64,000 nucleotides of DNA, taken from contig NC_088319.1 of NCBI RefSeq assembly GCF_910592395.1, positions 7,936,001 to 8,000,000 of the forward strand, read 5' to 3'. The DNA is from Lineus longissimus. Taxonomy: Eukaryota > Nemertea > Pilidiophora > Heteronemertea > Lineidae. Positions 10,835 to 23,552 of the stretch are shown here, in pieces. The notes below the pieces were generated by a model. That model did no database searches, had not been told where the DNA came from, and saw nothing but the letters and a program-made list of their open reading frames with translations. Made by a program: the position numbers and the translations under genes. Positions within the stretch are counted from its first letter, which is position 1. Each line of letters begins with the position of its first letter.

Positions 10835-13416
10835 ATGTGGTATATTTGCAAACATTGTAGGCCTGATCATCTTGGGCATGCTGGATCAGTGTTCAGGTGT
10901 AAGTCTTTCCCCCAGTGGGTTAGACATCTGCAAAATGTCCACAGCTCAGAGCCTCTCTGCAGTGTTGCTTGTGGGGTGAATGGGTGTGGGATATACGAAG
11001 GTGAATTCTTTTTTGAAACATATCAAAAGAAAGCATCGACTGACAGAAAATGAAGTACCTCTGCATATATTCGCAGCCGGTGATCTTGATGCTGTGCCGG
11101 AAGATCAGGCTCCTGCTGGCATACAACTTCAATTGCCTGAGAATCCACCTGAGCCTCCAAGTGAAGACCAGGAACCAAATTTAGGGTCTGGGGATGAAGA
11201 GATGGATGAAGAAAATGAAGAAAATGAAGAAACAGAAAGTGACGACAAGGAGAGCTTAACAGATCATCTTGTGAAATTTCTTCTTAAGTTTCGTGTTGAG
11301 TACAAGGTCCATTCAGATGTGCCACAACTCTTTCTTGATGAAGTTAAATACATTACATCTCTCATCAAGAAAGAAACCGAAAGAAATATACAAAGCTATC
11401 TTGCAGGACGCAATCTCAGTATCGATGAATTTCCTGGTCTGTCTGATATCATTCTTACCAACACCAAAGAAGTCTCTGCTGTTCAGCAACTCAATACTCT
11501 GTATAAAAAAAATAGGTACTACAAAGAAAGGTTCTCATTGGTTGAGCCTACTGAAATTGTTCCGAGTCGAAATGCACAGAACAAACCAGTGGATACATTT
11601 CAATACATTCCATTGCCAGATCAACTATCTGCTCTGATGAAGCATGAAGATGTAGATGTAGATGTTATTGCTGGACATAAAAGTGATGCTTCAAGAATCG
11701 AAGATTACTGTGATGGGTCATTGTATGAAATGAATGAAATATTTCAAGAGAATTGCCATCATCTCCAGATATTTGGATATGTTGATGAATTCACTGTCTA
11801 GAATCCCTTGAGAAACAAAGCAAAGAAGTATAAAATAACAGCAGTGTACTATATCTTGGGTAACATTCCACCAAAACTTAGGTCAAGGCTTTACGTCATT
11901 CAAGTCGCATGCCTTGCAAGAAGCATCCATGTTAAGAAATATGGTCTAGAGGCAATATTGGCCCCATTTCTGAGAGATTTGAAGCCACTTGAGAGTGAAG
12001 GGATTCACCTGACCTCCTCAGGTTTGAATGTTCAGGTGAAGGGTGCACTCTGTCTTGTCTGTGGAGATAATCTTGGTTGTCATCAGATTGGTGGTTATAG
12101 TGAAAACTTCTCATCTGGGCTCATCTGTCGCTTCTGTATGGCTACGAGAGACGACATTCAAGTGATACATGATGTGCAGGAGTTCACTCAAAGGACCATT
12201 GATTCTTACAATGATCAGATTGAGATGGTTACTGAAGATCCACGTCTTTCCAGTACATATGGTGTTAAGAAGGATTCCCCTCTCAATGCTCTCAAACATT
12301 ATCATGTTGCTGAAGATTTGCCACCAGACTTGGCACACGATATCTTTGAGGGTGTTGCCTGCGAGCTGATTGTTCTGGTAGTCAAGTACTGTTGCAAAAA
12401 GGGTTTCTTCTCACTGAAGTCTCTGAATAAGGCTATTCGAAATCTGGACTATGGGGAACCAGACAAATCCACTAAACCTTCCGAAATGAGTGAAGAAATT
12501 TCAAAGTTTGCAGTGAAGCAAACTGCATGCCAGACATGGTGCCTGCTGAGGCTTTTTGGAATACTCGTTGGAGAAGGTGTCCCTCATGATGATGATGTTT
12601 GGGGTCTCTTGTTGGATCTTCAACGAGCTGGTTGACATAATGTGTAGTCATTCCATCCCCAGGAATGTCCTGGGTTATCTTCAGGATTTCATCTCTGAAT
12701 TCCTGAAGCTGTGGCATTCATTGTTCCCTGATTATGTAATGAAACCAAAGTCTCACTACCTCCTGCATTATCCCCAGCTAATGCAAAAGTTCTCAGTGCC
12801 CACATCATATTGGACTCTCCGGTTTGAAGGGAAGCACAATGTCTTGAAATCTTCTGCTCAGAAAACCAAGAATGTGAAGAACATTTGCAAAACACTTGCT
12901 TCTGCCCATCAGCTACAACAATGCTATGAGAATACCAAGCCTGAGTTTCTTGCCTATGAGACTCCTCAGTTCGTGAAAGAAAAGAAGGTTCAAGTTGACA
13001 GCCTCACCCCTGATGTTCAGGATCTCTTGAAGGCAGTGGGCCTCATCATGCAAGAATCTGACCAGATGACGAATGACCAAGGTGCCGCTGTACAAGAGCT
13101 GCAGTGCTACTCTGCTGTGGTAGTGGAAGGTTGCAGATATTCTGCAGGGTCTGTTGTTGTACTGGCACCATACCATGAGGAACGATATGAATTTGGTTTG
13201 GTGAAATCTGTACATCCTCTACATGGGCAGCCTCTTCTATTGGTTGAGATGCGATACTCACTCTACTTCGAGAAGCACATTCATGGTTTCATGGTTGATA
13301 CGTCACATCGGCAAGATCTGATTTCACCTGCAAATCTCTTAGATCCCCACCCGTTGTCCATGTACCAGACAAAGTTTGGTCCTGCTGTTGTGCTGCACCA
13401 CAAGGTGTATGCATAA
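10835..13416 (+). pseudogene. EnSpm/CACTA-like transposase, broken
   Basis: From ATG 10835 there is a C2H2-type region (CKHC near the start, HLQNVH, CGVNGC, then FLKHIKRKH), an acidic linker (about 11150-11260), and the transposase core: a NPLRNKAKKYKI segment, GDNLGCHQIGGYSENFS, ICRFC, YHVAEDLPPDLAHDIFEG and, further on, KPKSHYLLHYPQLMQKF and WTLRFEGKHN. These blocks match the large animal EnSpm-type transposases, and the conserved Asp residues in DNLG and DLAHD are candidates for the catalytic centre. The frame breaks near 10990 and near 12618, and an in-frame TAG lies at 11799-11801, so it is inactive. The coding part appears to be uninterrupted by introns. The CMC class is assigned from remembered family motifs. 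Confidence 0.75.
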
Positions 13417-14412
13417 TTAATTTTTGACACCCACCCCCCTTGTTTGTAGGCCTGCTCCCCCATGCATGCCATGAATTCAAAAAGTTAGGGGTGGAGCACC
13501 TTCAACTTGATCAGACATGGTCATTGGTTTTGCTCTTGTCTGATATATGATATGAATTATGACTTTAGTGTGAGTACATGTATGCTGCGAATAGCCATAC
13601 TTCAGAAAATGTGATTGAACTTTCTGTATTTGGGCATGTTCACATAATGGGGACTCGAACTGTGACATCAAATATCAATCATGACCAACGACCAACACAT
13701 ACAAATGTAAACAATCTAAGCCGCGACAGAAAATGGTCATTTATACCCTAAACTAGTAGTTGAATTCTAAGAGAATGAAATTCCTAGATTTGGCCTTCAG
13801 GGGAGCAGTATCATCCGTGTATCCACAAATCAGCACGAATGCACTTCTACTGCTCTTCATTTCATGTCAAGAGCATTTTATTTGGTGTGTTGGTTGTGAT
13901 TTTTTAAAATGACAACATTTAAGTATCACAACTGAGAAAATAACAATCTGAGATGAAGTCTTTGATGAACACCAGGTTCTCTGTTGAATGGCTAAATAAT
14001 GGGGTATCGGGTAGGAGCCGCTCATAAGCAATCATGTTCTTTTGTTACTACTGTAAAATTGAAAGGGTCTCAGGCAGGCCTACTCTCAACGATTATTATT
14101 TTTGAGCCAAAATCCCTTATTGGAAATGGGTCTGACCTGTGACGGACACAACAGCTGTTAGTGTTTGTATGGGCGAAATCTGTCTGTGGACAAATGAGCG
14201 GCTCCTAGCCGATTTTCAAGTATAACGGACATGATTTTTGACATCACGGCTAGGTCCCTGTCATGCCTATTATTATGGTCATGATGGTTGTGTGAACGTG
14301 CATATTATCATTATAATTAGAAAATTATGGATTTCTTTTTCGAACGCGTGTTCAATACCAATACCATCCTCTGAAAATGTTTCCATTTACCATTGTTTAC
14401 AGGCTCAACAAT
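13417..14412 (+). other. Spacer between the two EnSpm genes, with a small fold-back
   Basis: No gene is seen. An inverted pair TAGGAGCCGCTCAT (14011) and ATGAGCGGCTCCTA (14194) bounds about 200 bp and may be a tiny MITE. The second gene's promoter should lie here, but no motif can be named with confidence. Confidence 0.45.
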
Positions 14413-17400
14413 ATGGCAACCGGCAGTGCCAATGACATGGCAACGGACGATATCATCACTGTTAATGTGACATGTGGCGGACTAAAGAAATTGGTTACGG
14501 CGAAAAAAGCCAACATTGAAACTGAAATTCGTAAGATCATGGTAGCTGATCATGATGTCAGGGTCCAATACTATGACAAGGGTTGGGGGGATTGGATCGA
14601 TTACTTTTGATGACATTGAAGCTAACATGAAATTGCAAATAGTTCAGAAAATTGATTTGGTGATCCCAGTTCAAGGCGATTCGGCTGATCTCTCAGGCGG
14701 TTTTGATATGCTCAACACAAGTATCGTGGATTCGGCTGATCGGACAACAGGCAGTGCAAGTTTCTTAGCTGACACGAGTGTGGAGGAAGATAATCGTAGC
14801 ATCTTGTCTACATCTACAGTGGATTATTGTATCCTTACAAAGAACGACACTTCAGGGTAGGTATTGAAAAAATATCAACACCACTACCCCCAGTGCTTTA
14901 GGATTCATGTATTGGCTTTATAGTTTGAGAAAAAAGAACATCTGTTCAGTTTTGTCCATTCAGAATCAAGAGTGTATCGGATGATTCCCAAGCCAGCAAT
15001 ATACAGAAACACTCTTGCCTAAAGAGTGTACCTTCGGATGAAAAGATGTGACAGGGAAAACCCTGCTCTGTTCCAGCATTTCAGCTCATTTTCGATTGGA
15101 TAGATGGAGAGTCTGTCATTGGAATTGAAATGGACCAACTAGCAGCTCATGAGCTGTGTGTCTGATCACATGTAGCCTTGTTGAAATATTCATTGCATGC
15201 CTTTTGTTCCATTCCACAGGAAAAAGCCTTGGTCATCTGACTACCGCGTTCCCAAAGAGCAGTTTTCCAAGAAACTCAGGAAGCACCTCGAAACTGAACA
15301 TGAGGCAAGACTGCTAGGGAAGGGACAGAAGTCAGAACTATTTGGGGTTTTGTATAACGACCTCAATTATAATTATGGAATTCAGTAAGTTTTTCTTATG
15401 ATTTAAAAGAGAAAGCTAAATCATGTGCTGTGTACTGTTCAATGCCCAGTAGTTGTACCAATTACAGGAGTTCAACTTAAAGGGGGCAGGAAGGAAATAT
15501 GTGTCCCTATTACCAAGTTTGGAAAAGCTTGACCAGTAAGGATGGCACGCGTTATCTTCCTTTTGGTAATGCTCAAGAAGTACTGGTTTAATAGACCTGA
15601 AAGTTACAGGTATAAATAGAGGAGGTCATAATCAAAACATAGAAAATATTATGGTAACTGGAGACAAATCGATGTGATGTAGGAAGGCTTCTCTTATTGA
15701 ACATGTTGAAGGAAAACCTGCAGGCTGAACTGAAAATAGAGCTTTTGATGGACTTGCTCCTTATGGCATTTTGTATTTTTAGAATATCCCCAGGCCAATA
15801 AGTTTGATTCAAAACAACTTTAGTCTACTGGTGTGATTAGAAATTTTATTTTCACTCCAGCTATCCAGGATCATCCCAAAAGAAGGATATTGCTAGCGCG
15901 TTATACCCTTGCCTGAGGTCAACCCTTCCAGGTTCTAACCCGACGGTATGTATCAGACTTTCACAAAAATTAGTTCTAGTTGTGATCCCAATGAAAGAAA
16001 TTGGGTCCGGGGTATGCTAATTGCTGGTGGGTAGTATCCATTCTATGGACTCAGTCCAAATGGAATGAGTGACTTTGACCGAGTGCCAAAATGTGCAAAA
16101 TGCAAGAAAAAAGCCGTTTTGTAGATAAAATGAAAGGATATTGTGTAGGTACTGATAGAATTTGCACCAGCCATCAGTCACATAGTGCGGTTTGCTTACA
16201 ATAACAAGCTTATTTTACCTTGCAGGACACTTAGGCACATACTTTCGAAACGCACACTACAGAGGGGCTGATAGTGATGTCGAAGAAGTTGCAGCGAGGA
16301 AGAAGAAGAAGACGAAGACGACTCAAAAGGCCACCACATCTGCCACTGGTGCCGAGAGTACCACTACAAGTCCATGGTCATTGCCCAATTTCTTACCGAT
16401 ATCACTGCCTGGAGAAAGTGAGGCAACCATTGCCAAGCATAAGGTAAATTGTTTGTTTCCCATGCTTGATGACTGCCTAATTCTTCTACTTGGTGAGCCC
16501 AGAGATTGTGTGCACTGTATCAACACTATATCAACTTTTCAGACTGTGGCTTGGCATTTGCTGGTGGCCATCTTTGGTCTCATGACGCCCTCAGTGTTGG
16601 ATATGTTTACTTTACAACCCCCTCCCCCCCCACCCCCCCTCCCCACACACGCATAGTGATTCTTGAATTGGATGGTGTTATTGCCGGAAATCTCAAACAA
16701 CCATTTATGATGCCTACCAGATGTTACGGAGGATGGACTGTTGGGGTTGCAATTTGATAATACTGCATCCCATAGGCATTAATTGCACACAGATAAAGTC
16801 AATGCAATAAACTAAAGCTGCTGCATTTATGTTCCAGGAATGGATGAAGGTAGAGGCGACTAAAAAGAACATGGATCAAACGAAGATGAAGGTGTTGATG
16901 GACCGTACCTTTGCGGATCGTCGGAGGCTTGTTGTAACTGAAGGTTACTCTGTACAACAGATAAAAGAGCAATACCCGTCGCTCTTCACTGCCAAAGAGG
17001 TGTGTATTCTAAAATACTACATTTCAGGTGTATGTGTCAAGGGTTAAAAGGCTACTTGGATTTGGTCAATCAGGGAAAAATTGAGTCAATGAATGGAAGC
17101 AACAAACGACCCTTCCTGGGAAGAGAAAAATTTTGGCATCCTTGTGAAAACTTATCTCATATCAAGAACTGTCTGTTCTTTCAAGAACAAACTGCTGGTG
17201 TGCCTCTTTCTCTTCATTTGTGTTTGAGAGCTAGTCTGTGGTTTTCCCACATCCACCGCAATCTACATGCATTGTCATGGGAGTAAGATTGTGCACAGGT
17301 TGCCCTATCCCAGGCTCTACAGTTGACTTGTACTGTCAGAGTTAATAACTGGGGAAAGGGGTTTGCCATCACGTATTCCTCATCTGAATAAAGGTTGAAA

Positions 17401-18508
17401 AATGGATTTTAAAAATTTGCTTTTGTTTCAGTTTGCAGACGAGTACTACAGAATTAGTGACCGATATTTAGACGAGTTTGACCTCGCCCTGGTCAATAAG
17501 GGGGGGGGGATTTTGCAAATTCCTGCCAAGGGGAAAACGAAGGAGGACCTCCAGCGTCTGACTGATGACTCTGAAGGTAAGTTATTGATAATTGCAATTA
17601 TGGTTTGGATATTCCCTGTAAAGAGCCCATATTAACCCTTAACCTGGTCATTCACACTGATGGAACTGATGGGTGGTTCCAAGAATTAGTACCTACTGGT
17701 ACTGAATTAGTTTCATCTGCCACTATCCGGGACACAAATTACATTTGAAAATGCCTCTTTCCCTTTGCAGTAATCCAAGCGTCACTAATTAAATTGGCAT
17801 GCTCGCTAAAAGAGGATGTTTCTTGGCTATTTGCCAAGGAAGAAAAGGTAAGGTCCAAGATAAATCCTTCAAAAATATGGTCTTAAAAATTCATCATCGG
17901 AAAATGCTGTACTGTACATGCCAGTTAAAGGACACCAGTAGATTTGAGGGATGCAGTGCTCAATGTTAACCCTGCACCCCACTGGTCTAGTGATCAGGGG
18001 TCAACATAACATATGAGATGCCAACCTCCTACACGTCGTCCTTTTAGTGCTAAGTTTAGTTCAACCATGATGCGTGTCCTCCAGAATCATTGATGCAGAT
18101 GGTGAAGCAAGAAACCACTTGACAAACCTGAGAGCTGTCCTGGCTGATGGTTGCCAAATTAAATCTATTTCAGGGATCTAAAAGGAGGTCGGGTCATAAA
18201 ATTTCATCAAATTATTTCTTTTTCAGGCACCCAAAACTCCCTTCCCACATATCATTGCTGATGGGGATATCCTTGATTCAAAGGAATATCGGCTCGTTGC
18301 TGATGACACAGAGTTCTTGGTGGTCGGTTCGTTGGCTGAAGCGGTGAAGCTAATGATGGCTTCCTATTATATTTTCAATATTAACTACCCACCACCAATC
18401 AAGTGTACCTTGATATTTCTCCAGGGAGTATTCCTGGGTGTGCTCGACGACCAGAAGCTGCCAATGAAGCTTCACACGCTCTCGGACAAGATGGAACGAG
18501 TTGCATAG
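14413..18508 (+). pseudogene. Second EnSpm gene, nine exons, SAMD3-like accessory protein, one frameshift
   Basis: Exons with good GT/AG borders: 14413-14857, 15220-15384, 15861-15945, 16226-16443, 16838-16999, 17432-17576, 17771-17847 and 18227-18508; the last contains a stretch that may be a read-through or a further split. Exon 1 has an extra T near 14605 that shifts the frame (WIDY, then FDDIEANMKL). Exon 2 begins KKPWSSDYRVPKEQF; exon 4 ends with a PWSLPNFLPISLPG segment followed by ATIAKHK; exon 5 carries KVLMDRTFADRRRLVV; exon 8 has ASYYIFNINYPPPIKCT. These blocks resemble multi-exon proteins usually named sterile alpha motif domain-containing protein 3-like in fish and marine invertebrates. 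I infer that they are transposon cargo, because here the gene lies between the transposase and the right end, on the same strand. Its biochemical role is unknown to me. Confidence 0.65.
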
Positions 18509-19671
18509 AACAGTGCTCCCTGCCGGTTTCATTTGTTGGTCAGATGTTTAGAGAATTGATGAGGAATCTTGAATAATCTATGTGTGGGTGTGGCGAAGAT
18601 GCATAGGTCTGCCCGGCCAAGTTGTGTGCAATAGTCTGATAATTTTGATCAATAATTTGAAAACATTCGAAAGATTTAGGGACCCCGATCTTGCAGACTC
18701 ATGATTTCCTGAGCAAGTGAGATTTCACCGTGGGCCAAGCCTATTTTAAATGATAATATGTATCAAGCATAGAAAATGCTCCAAGTGTATGTCAGGCTTA
18801 ATGAAGCAAATGTGATTGTTTCTGTTTAGAGAATTGATGAGGAATCTTGTATAATTTCTGTGTTGGTGTGGCCAAGATGCATACATTTAGGTAATGAAGC
18901 AAAGGTGATTGTTTCTGTTTAGAGAACTGATGAGGAATTTTGTATAATTTCTGCGTGGTTGTGGCCAAGATGCATACATTTAGGTCTGCCAAAATGTGTG
19001 CAATAGTCTGATAATTTTGATCAGTAATATTTTTGATAAGTGATTCTGGCTATGGTTATGGCAAACATAACTAGACCTATAGATTTGTCCATGTTGAAGT
19101 TTTGATAGCAATTGTGCCGACATAATCCGCCATAATATTAATGTACAGTCGTTTTGACATTGACTCGGAACACAATAAAGTACGGTACAGGGAGGTTCAG
19201 ATCTGGCCCAACTCCCACTCCAAATTAATCGGAGTCTGAGTAGGAGTCAATCAGAACCTCTCTGTTATCGTGTTTGATACTGCATGGTGGCAATAATTTT
19301 TTAGAGCAAAGTGCATCAGGAGTATTGGATGTAATTTGTAATTTGGATTGTAATGCGTAGTGATTTATAGATAGGAAAAATAACTGCCATATTTGTCAAT
19401 ATTTTCATCTGATTAGGATATTTGATGATTCATATTGAAGCCGGTGTCTGGGTGAATGACCACAATATCCAAAGACTGTGCTACAACGTTTTCATATTTT
19501 TGAGGTATAAATATGTCTGGGGGTCATTCATTTAACTATGCATAGAATTCGAATATGAGTCCCCTAAGCTGTACAAAATTGTTACTAAAATCTACAGAGA
19601 AAGTACATGCATCAGATATTTTGGCTAGACCCCTCCCCCTTTCCTGCGTACATAATGAATGGATGGTCCCC
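18509..19671 (+). other. EnSpm 3' region with diverged direct repeats
   Basis: There is no coding sequence. A segment containing GAATTGATGAGGAATCTTG and GGCCAAGATGCATA-like words occurs three times (about 18545-18655, 18825-18890 and 18918-19030) in direct orientation with moderate divergence. The rest is AT-rich spacer up to the piggyBac target TTAA at 19672. Confidence 0.55.
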
Positions 19672-19929
19672 TTAACCCTTTCGCTGCGGGTGACGTGCTG
19701 GGCACGTCATGCCACATGCACCGCCCTGTGCGGTTGACGTGCACCGCACGTCATGAGGGTAAAGTATTTTCATTATTTTTCTTTTGATCGCACAGGGCAG
19801 TACACTGTCTGTAAATGCTCTCCGCATGTGGATATCATTATAACATTGTAAAAACTAAAGGGGGAGCCTCAATCGACTATTATTTTGGCGGGCAGCAGGA
19901 CGGGGCAGGACATGACACGTGGTTGAAAA

Positions 19930-22900
19930 ATGGCTCGGAGACAGAAGTTTTCAGTGAACGATGTCCTTAAAATTCTTGCGGATTCTGATAGTGGGGACGA
20001 TGATTTGGATGATGGAGGTGATTTTGAGCCAATGGACATCGGCTTTGACGATGATCGAAGTACTGATGGTGAATATGATGACCCGAAGACGTTGATCTTG
20101 AGCAAGGTAGGCCCAAGTTCACTTTCACTTTCATTGCTTTGTTTTACATACATGTGTGTAGGCACTACAGCATCGCCACCTGTATCATGTACGGAACATC
20201 AAATCATTATGGTGTTGTGGGGTGCTATGCCAGTTATCACTGCCGGCCTGCTGATATTTCCATCATCCTATTTCAGGAATGAGTGTTGATGAACCGTCTG
20301 ATAATGATGAAACTGCAGAAGAGCCAATGGAAGCCAGTGAATACGATTCATCAGGCGAGGATGATCATACGTTAGACCCTGCCTCTCCTTTGGGAGATAA
20401 CCCTGCTCCCCTTTTTTCTCTTGAACTAGGTAGGTTTTGGAACGTGTTTGAAAATAAAATACGGACAAATGCATAATTGCTCTGACATGTAGGCCTTGTC
20501 CTTGCCAAGGGTGTTATGTTTTCATTCCTATTTCATTTTAAGCTATGCCGCTAGTTCAAGAGGGTCCACCTGACGGAGATGAACCTGGTGGTGGAGCAAA
20601 TGCTGAGGAAGCAATTGAAACCGGTCCAGAAGATGACGATAATGATGACGACTATATCCCCAGCCCCCAGCCGAGCCATGCATCACTTAGTGATTACCAT
20701 TCCGGCACAGATGATGATGAAAGATACGCACCAGTCCCTCCAAAGCGGCGCAGATCTGGACCATCTCGTTTTCCAATAGGTTTGTTTGATATTTGGAGAT
20801 TTCGTGTAACAAAGATCATAATATATTCGTTTGAGCTTTCCTTCACATTTACTGTTTTTCTTTTCAGATCTATTTGCTTCCGACAATGAGGATGGAGATG
20901 ATGAACAGGCAGTGGTGGCACATCCCCAGCAAGCCCAGCCCAATCTGAGACGTCCGCAAAGCCCTAGCCCACCACGTGGTCAACCAGGTATGTATGAAAA
21001 TGAAGGAGAGATTTGTAGATGATGAAAGTAAAAATGAAATGTATGCTTGACATTTTGTCTTTCCTGTTTTTCATTTCAGCTCTGGGTGATACGGACGGCG
21101 AGGAAGCAGACGATGAGGAAGTGCTTGACCTTGGCTTGGGCCGTGATAGGGCACAACAAGCACAACGTGGTCGTGGACGTGTACGCATGCGGGGAGGGCA
21201 AGCACGTGGTCGGGGAGCAGCACAAGCACAGCCCGTCCCTGCAGCACAAGCACAGCCGGTCCCTGCAGCACCTGCGCCTGTACCTGTACCTAACGCACCT
21301 CAAGTTTCTGCAGCTGTTGCGAATGCAGCTCAACCACGCGGTCGAGGACGCGGTCGGAGACAAGCACGTGGTCGGGGAGCAGCACAAGCCCAGCCGGTCC
21401 CTGCAGCACCTGCGCCTGTACCTGCACCCAACGCACCTCAAGTTCCTGCAGCTGTTGCGAATGCAGCTCAACCTCGCGGTCGAGGACGTGGACAAGCACG
21501 AGCACAGGGCCGTCGACCGCGACAAAGACGTGCAGCAGCCCCCGCACCACCACCATGGGAATGGGAGAGGACCAATGCCTTTCAGCCCAAGGATTTCGTC
21601 TTCACCGGGAATGAGGAGATCTTATTACTACTCCCAAATGATCCGACACCACTAGACTTCGTCTCCCTCTATGTAACTGATGACATTATTCGTCTTCCGA
21701 TAGTGGAGACCAACATATACGCAGACCAGTACCTTACTGACAACCATGATAGAATCAAGGATAGGTCCCGCTCCCATCAATGGAAGGAAGTGGAAATGGA
21801 AGAAATGAAGACATTTCTTGCAGTCCTCATACTTCAAGGGATTGTCTACAAACCTAGGTTGAATATGTATTGGGAAAAGCACCCCCTCTTTGCTACACCA
21901 GTCTTTTCGGAATGCATGTCAAGAGATTGTTTTCTACTCATCCTGAAATTCCTACGACCGGCTTTATAAAGTGAGACCACTACTGGATATGATCGTTGAA
22001 CGCTTCCGGACTGTCTACAGTCCATCCCAGGAACTTTCAATTGATGAATCCCTCCTTCTTTGGAAAGGACGCCTGAACTTCAAACAGTTCATAAGGACCA
22101 AACGATCCAGATACGGGGTGAAGTTCTTTGAGCTTTGTACGTCAAAGGGTGTGACGCTGGATCTAGTTGTCTACGTCGGGGCTAATTCTCTGCCACCACA
22201 GCCACCAGAGATAGCGGAACTGAACGTATCTGAACAGATTGTCGTACATCTCATGCGGAATTATCAGAACAAAGGACACAACTTGTTCATAGATAATTAC
22301 TATTCATCTCCATCATTGGCTACCTTTCTGAGCGATAGAGATACATCCGTCTGTGGGACAATCCGTACCAACAGGAAGAATTTCCCTCGTGAGCTCGTCA
22401 ATCTTCAGGTTGAGAAGAATACCTCCACGTTTTACAAATGCGTGGACAAGGAATGCCGTGTTGTAAAGTTCAGAGCTCATCAAGACAAAGCCGATGGAAA
22501 ACAAAAGATCGTCCATTTGCTCACGACCAAGTACGAGGCAACGGTGCGCCCTACGGGTAAGAGAATGGCTGATGGCACTCCCGTGATGAAACCTTCATGT
22601 GTCCTTGCGTACAATCGCTTTATGGGTGGAGTCGATATGGTCGACCAACCTTTGCATTATTACCAGGTCATTCGAAGGTCAATGAAATGGTACAAGAAGG
22701 TTGCTATGAGGTTATTGATGCAGTGTCTCTTGAACAATCATCGTTTGTACCAGCTACGAGGCGGGAAAAGGGATTTCCTCAACTTCATCCGCGACGTACT
22801 GAACGCAATATTGACCCCAGCACGTAAACAACGAGGTGCAGCCGTCGGAGACGCCCTCACTAGACTTACTGGACGCCACTTCCTAATGAAGAGGCCACCA

Positions 22901-23128
22901 CAGGGAAACAGAGCACGTCCAGCCAAGAGGTGCGTGGTCTGCTACGCCCGGAAGGACTTCCTCCCCAACGGAAGAGCAAAGGAGACTTCTTATATCTGCA
23001 AGTCATGCCCAACTCAGCCAGGCCTCCATATTGACAACTGTTTCGAGGCGTACCACACAAAACTAGACTACAGAAGAGATGAACCTGCAAATCCTCCAGC
23101 CGATGCCGCTGATGGAGGTGCTGAATAG
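19930..23128 (+). pseudogene. piggyBac transposase, five exons, internal deletion/frameshift
   Basis: Exons are 19930-20106, 20277-20429, 20543-20779, 20868-20987 and 21080-23128. Exons 2-5 are joined by phase-1 introns, each completing a codon that starts with G. Exons 1-4 encode an acidic, disordered N-terminus; exon 5 starts with an Arg/Gly and Ala/Gln/Pro repeat region, then the DDE_Tnp_1_7 domain. Candidate catalytic Asp residues are visible in LSIDESLLLWKG, HNLFIDNYYSS and FMGGVDMVDQ. A Cys-rich C-terminal domain (CVVCYARK ... CKSCPTQPGLH ... CFEAYH) follows; in this family it binds the terminal repeats. The frame breaks near 21953, where LKFL should lead to YDRLYKVRPLL and about ten codons seem lost. 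The exon 1 to exon 2 join is also out of phase by one base, so one more small indel or a different splice is likely. Confidence 0.9.
21190..21500 (+). repeat. Coding repeats inside piggyBac exon 5
   Basis: A block encoding AQAQPVPAAPAPVP, NAPQV and AAVANAAQPRGRGRG occurs twice in tandem, about 135 bp apart. The reading frame is kept. The antisense and +1 frames also stay open because of the GC bias, which explains several long spurious ORFs here. Confidence 0.75.
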
Positions 23129-23552
23129 AACAATGGACTTTGACTTTCATACCCCCGCCCCCCCCCCCCGACCCCTTGGTAGGCCCCACCCCATAGACAT
23201 TCATAAACAGAGGCTAAAAACATGAGAAGGACATGATAGAGATATCGGATTCCCTGTGAAATTCGTTTGGAACAAAGATAAAGAAATTCCAGAATGTTCC
23301 GTTTTTGACGAAATCTTCCTGTTGAACGAGCCTGACCCCCCATGGAAATGATCATGAAAAATAAATTTCAAGAGTGTTTTGATACAAAATATTGTTTATT
23401 TCCTTCATAAAACATCATGGGGCATCACAATAGACCTTAGAAAGTCGAAAAAAAATGGTTCTGAAAAATTTCATTTTTTCCCATTTTTGCCGAAAATGCT
23501 CCCGCACGGGGCGGTACACGTCGAAAAAAGCCTGCCGCAGCGAAAGGGTTAA

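Larger units (their letters stand above)
19676..23548 (+). mobile_element. piggyBac transposon flanked by TTAA
   Basis: TTAA occurs at 19672-19675 and 23549-23552. The ends are inverted: CCCTTTCGCTGCGG on the left and CCGCAGCGAAAGGG on the right, followed inwards by GC-rich hairpin-like sequence around GACGTGC/GCACGTC. The length is 3.87 kb. It holds one multi-exon transposase gene. TTAA target duplication is diagnostic for piggyBac together with the gene content. Confidence 0.95.

Noticed and set aside
21047-21655. Long overlapping ORFs in other frames and on the minus strand near 21.0-21.6 kb
   Set aside because: They arise from the GC-rich coding repeats of the piggyBac exon; the frame with acidic, RG-rich and DDE segments is the real one.
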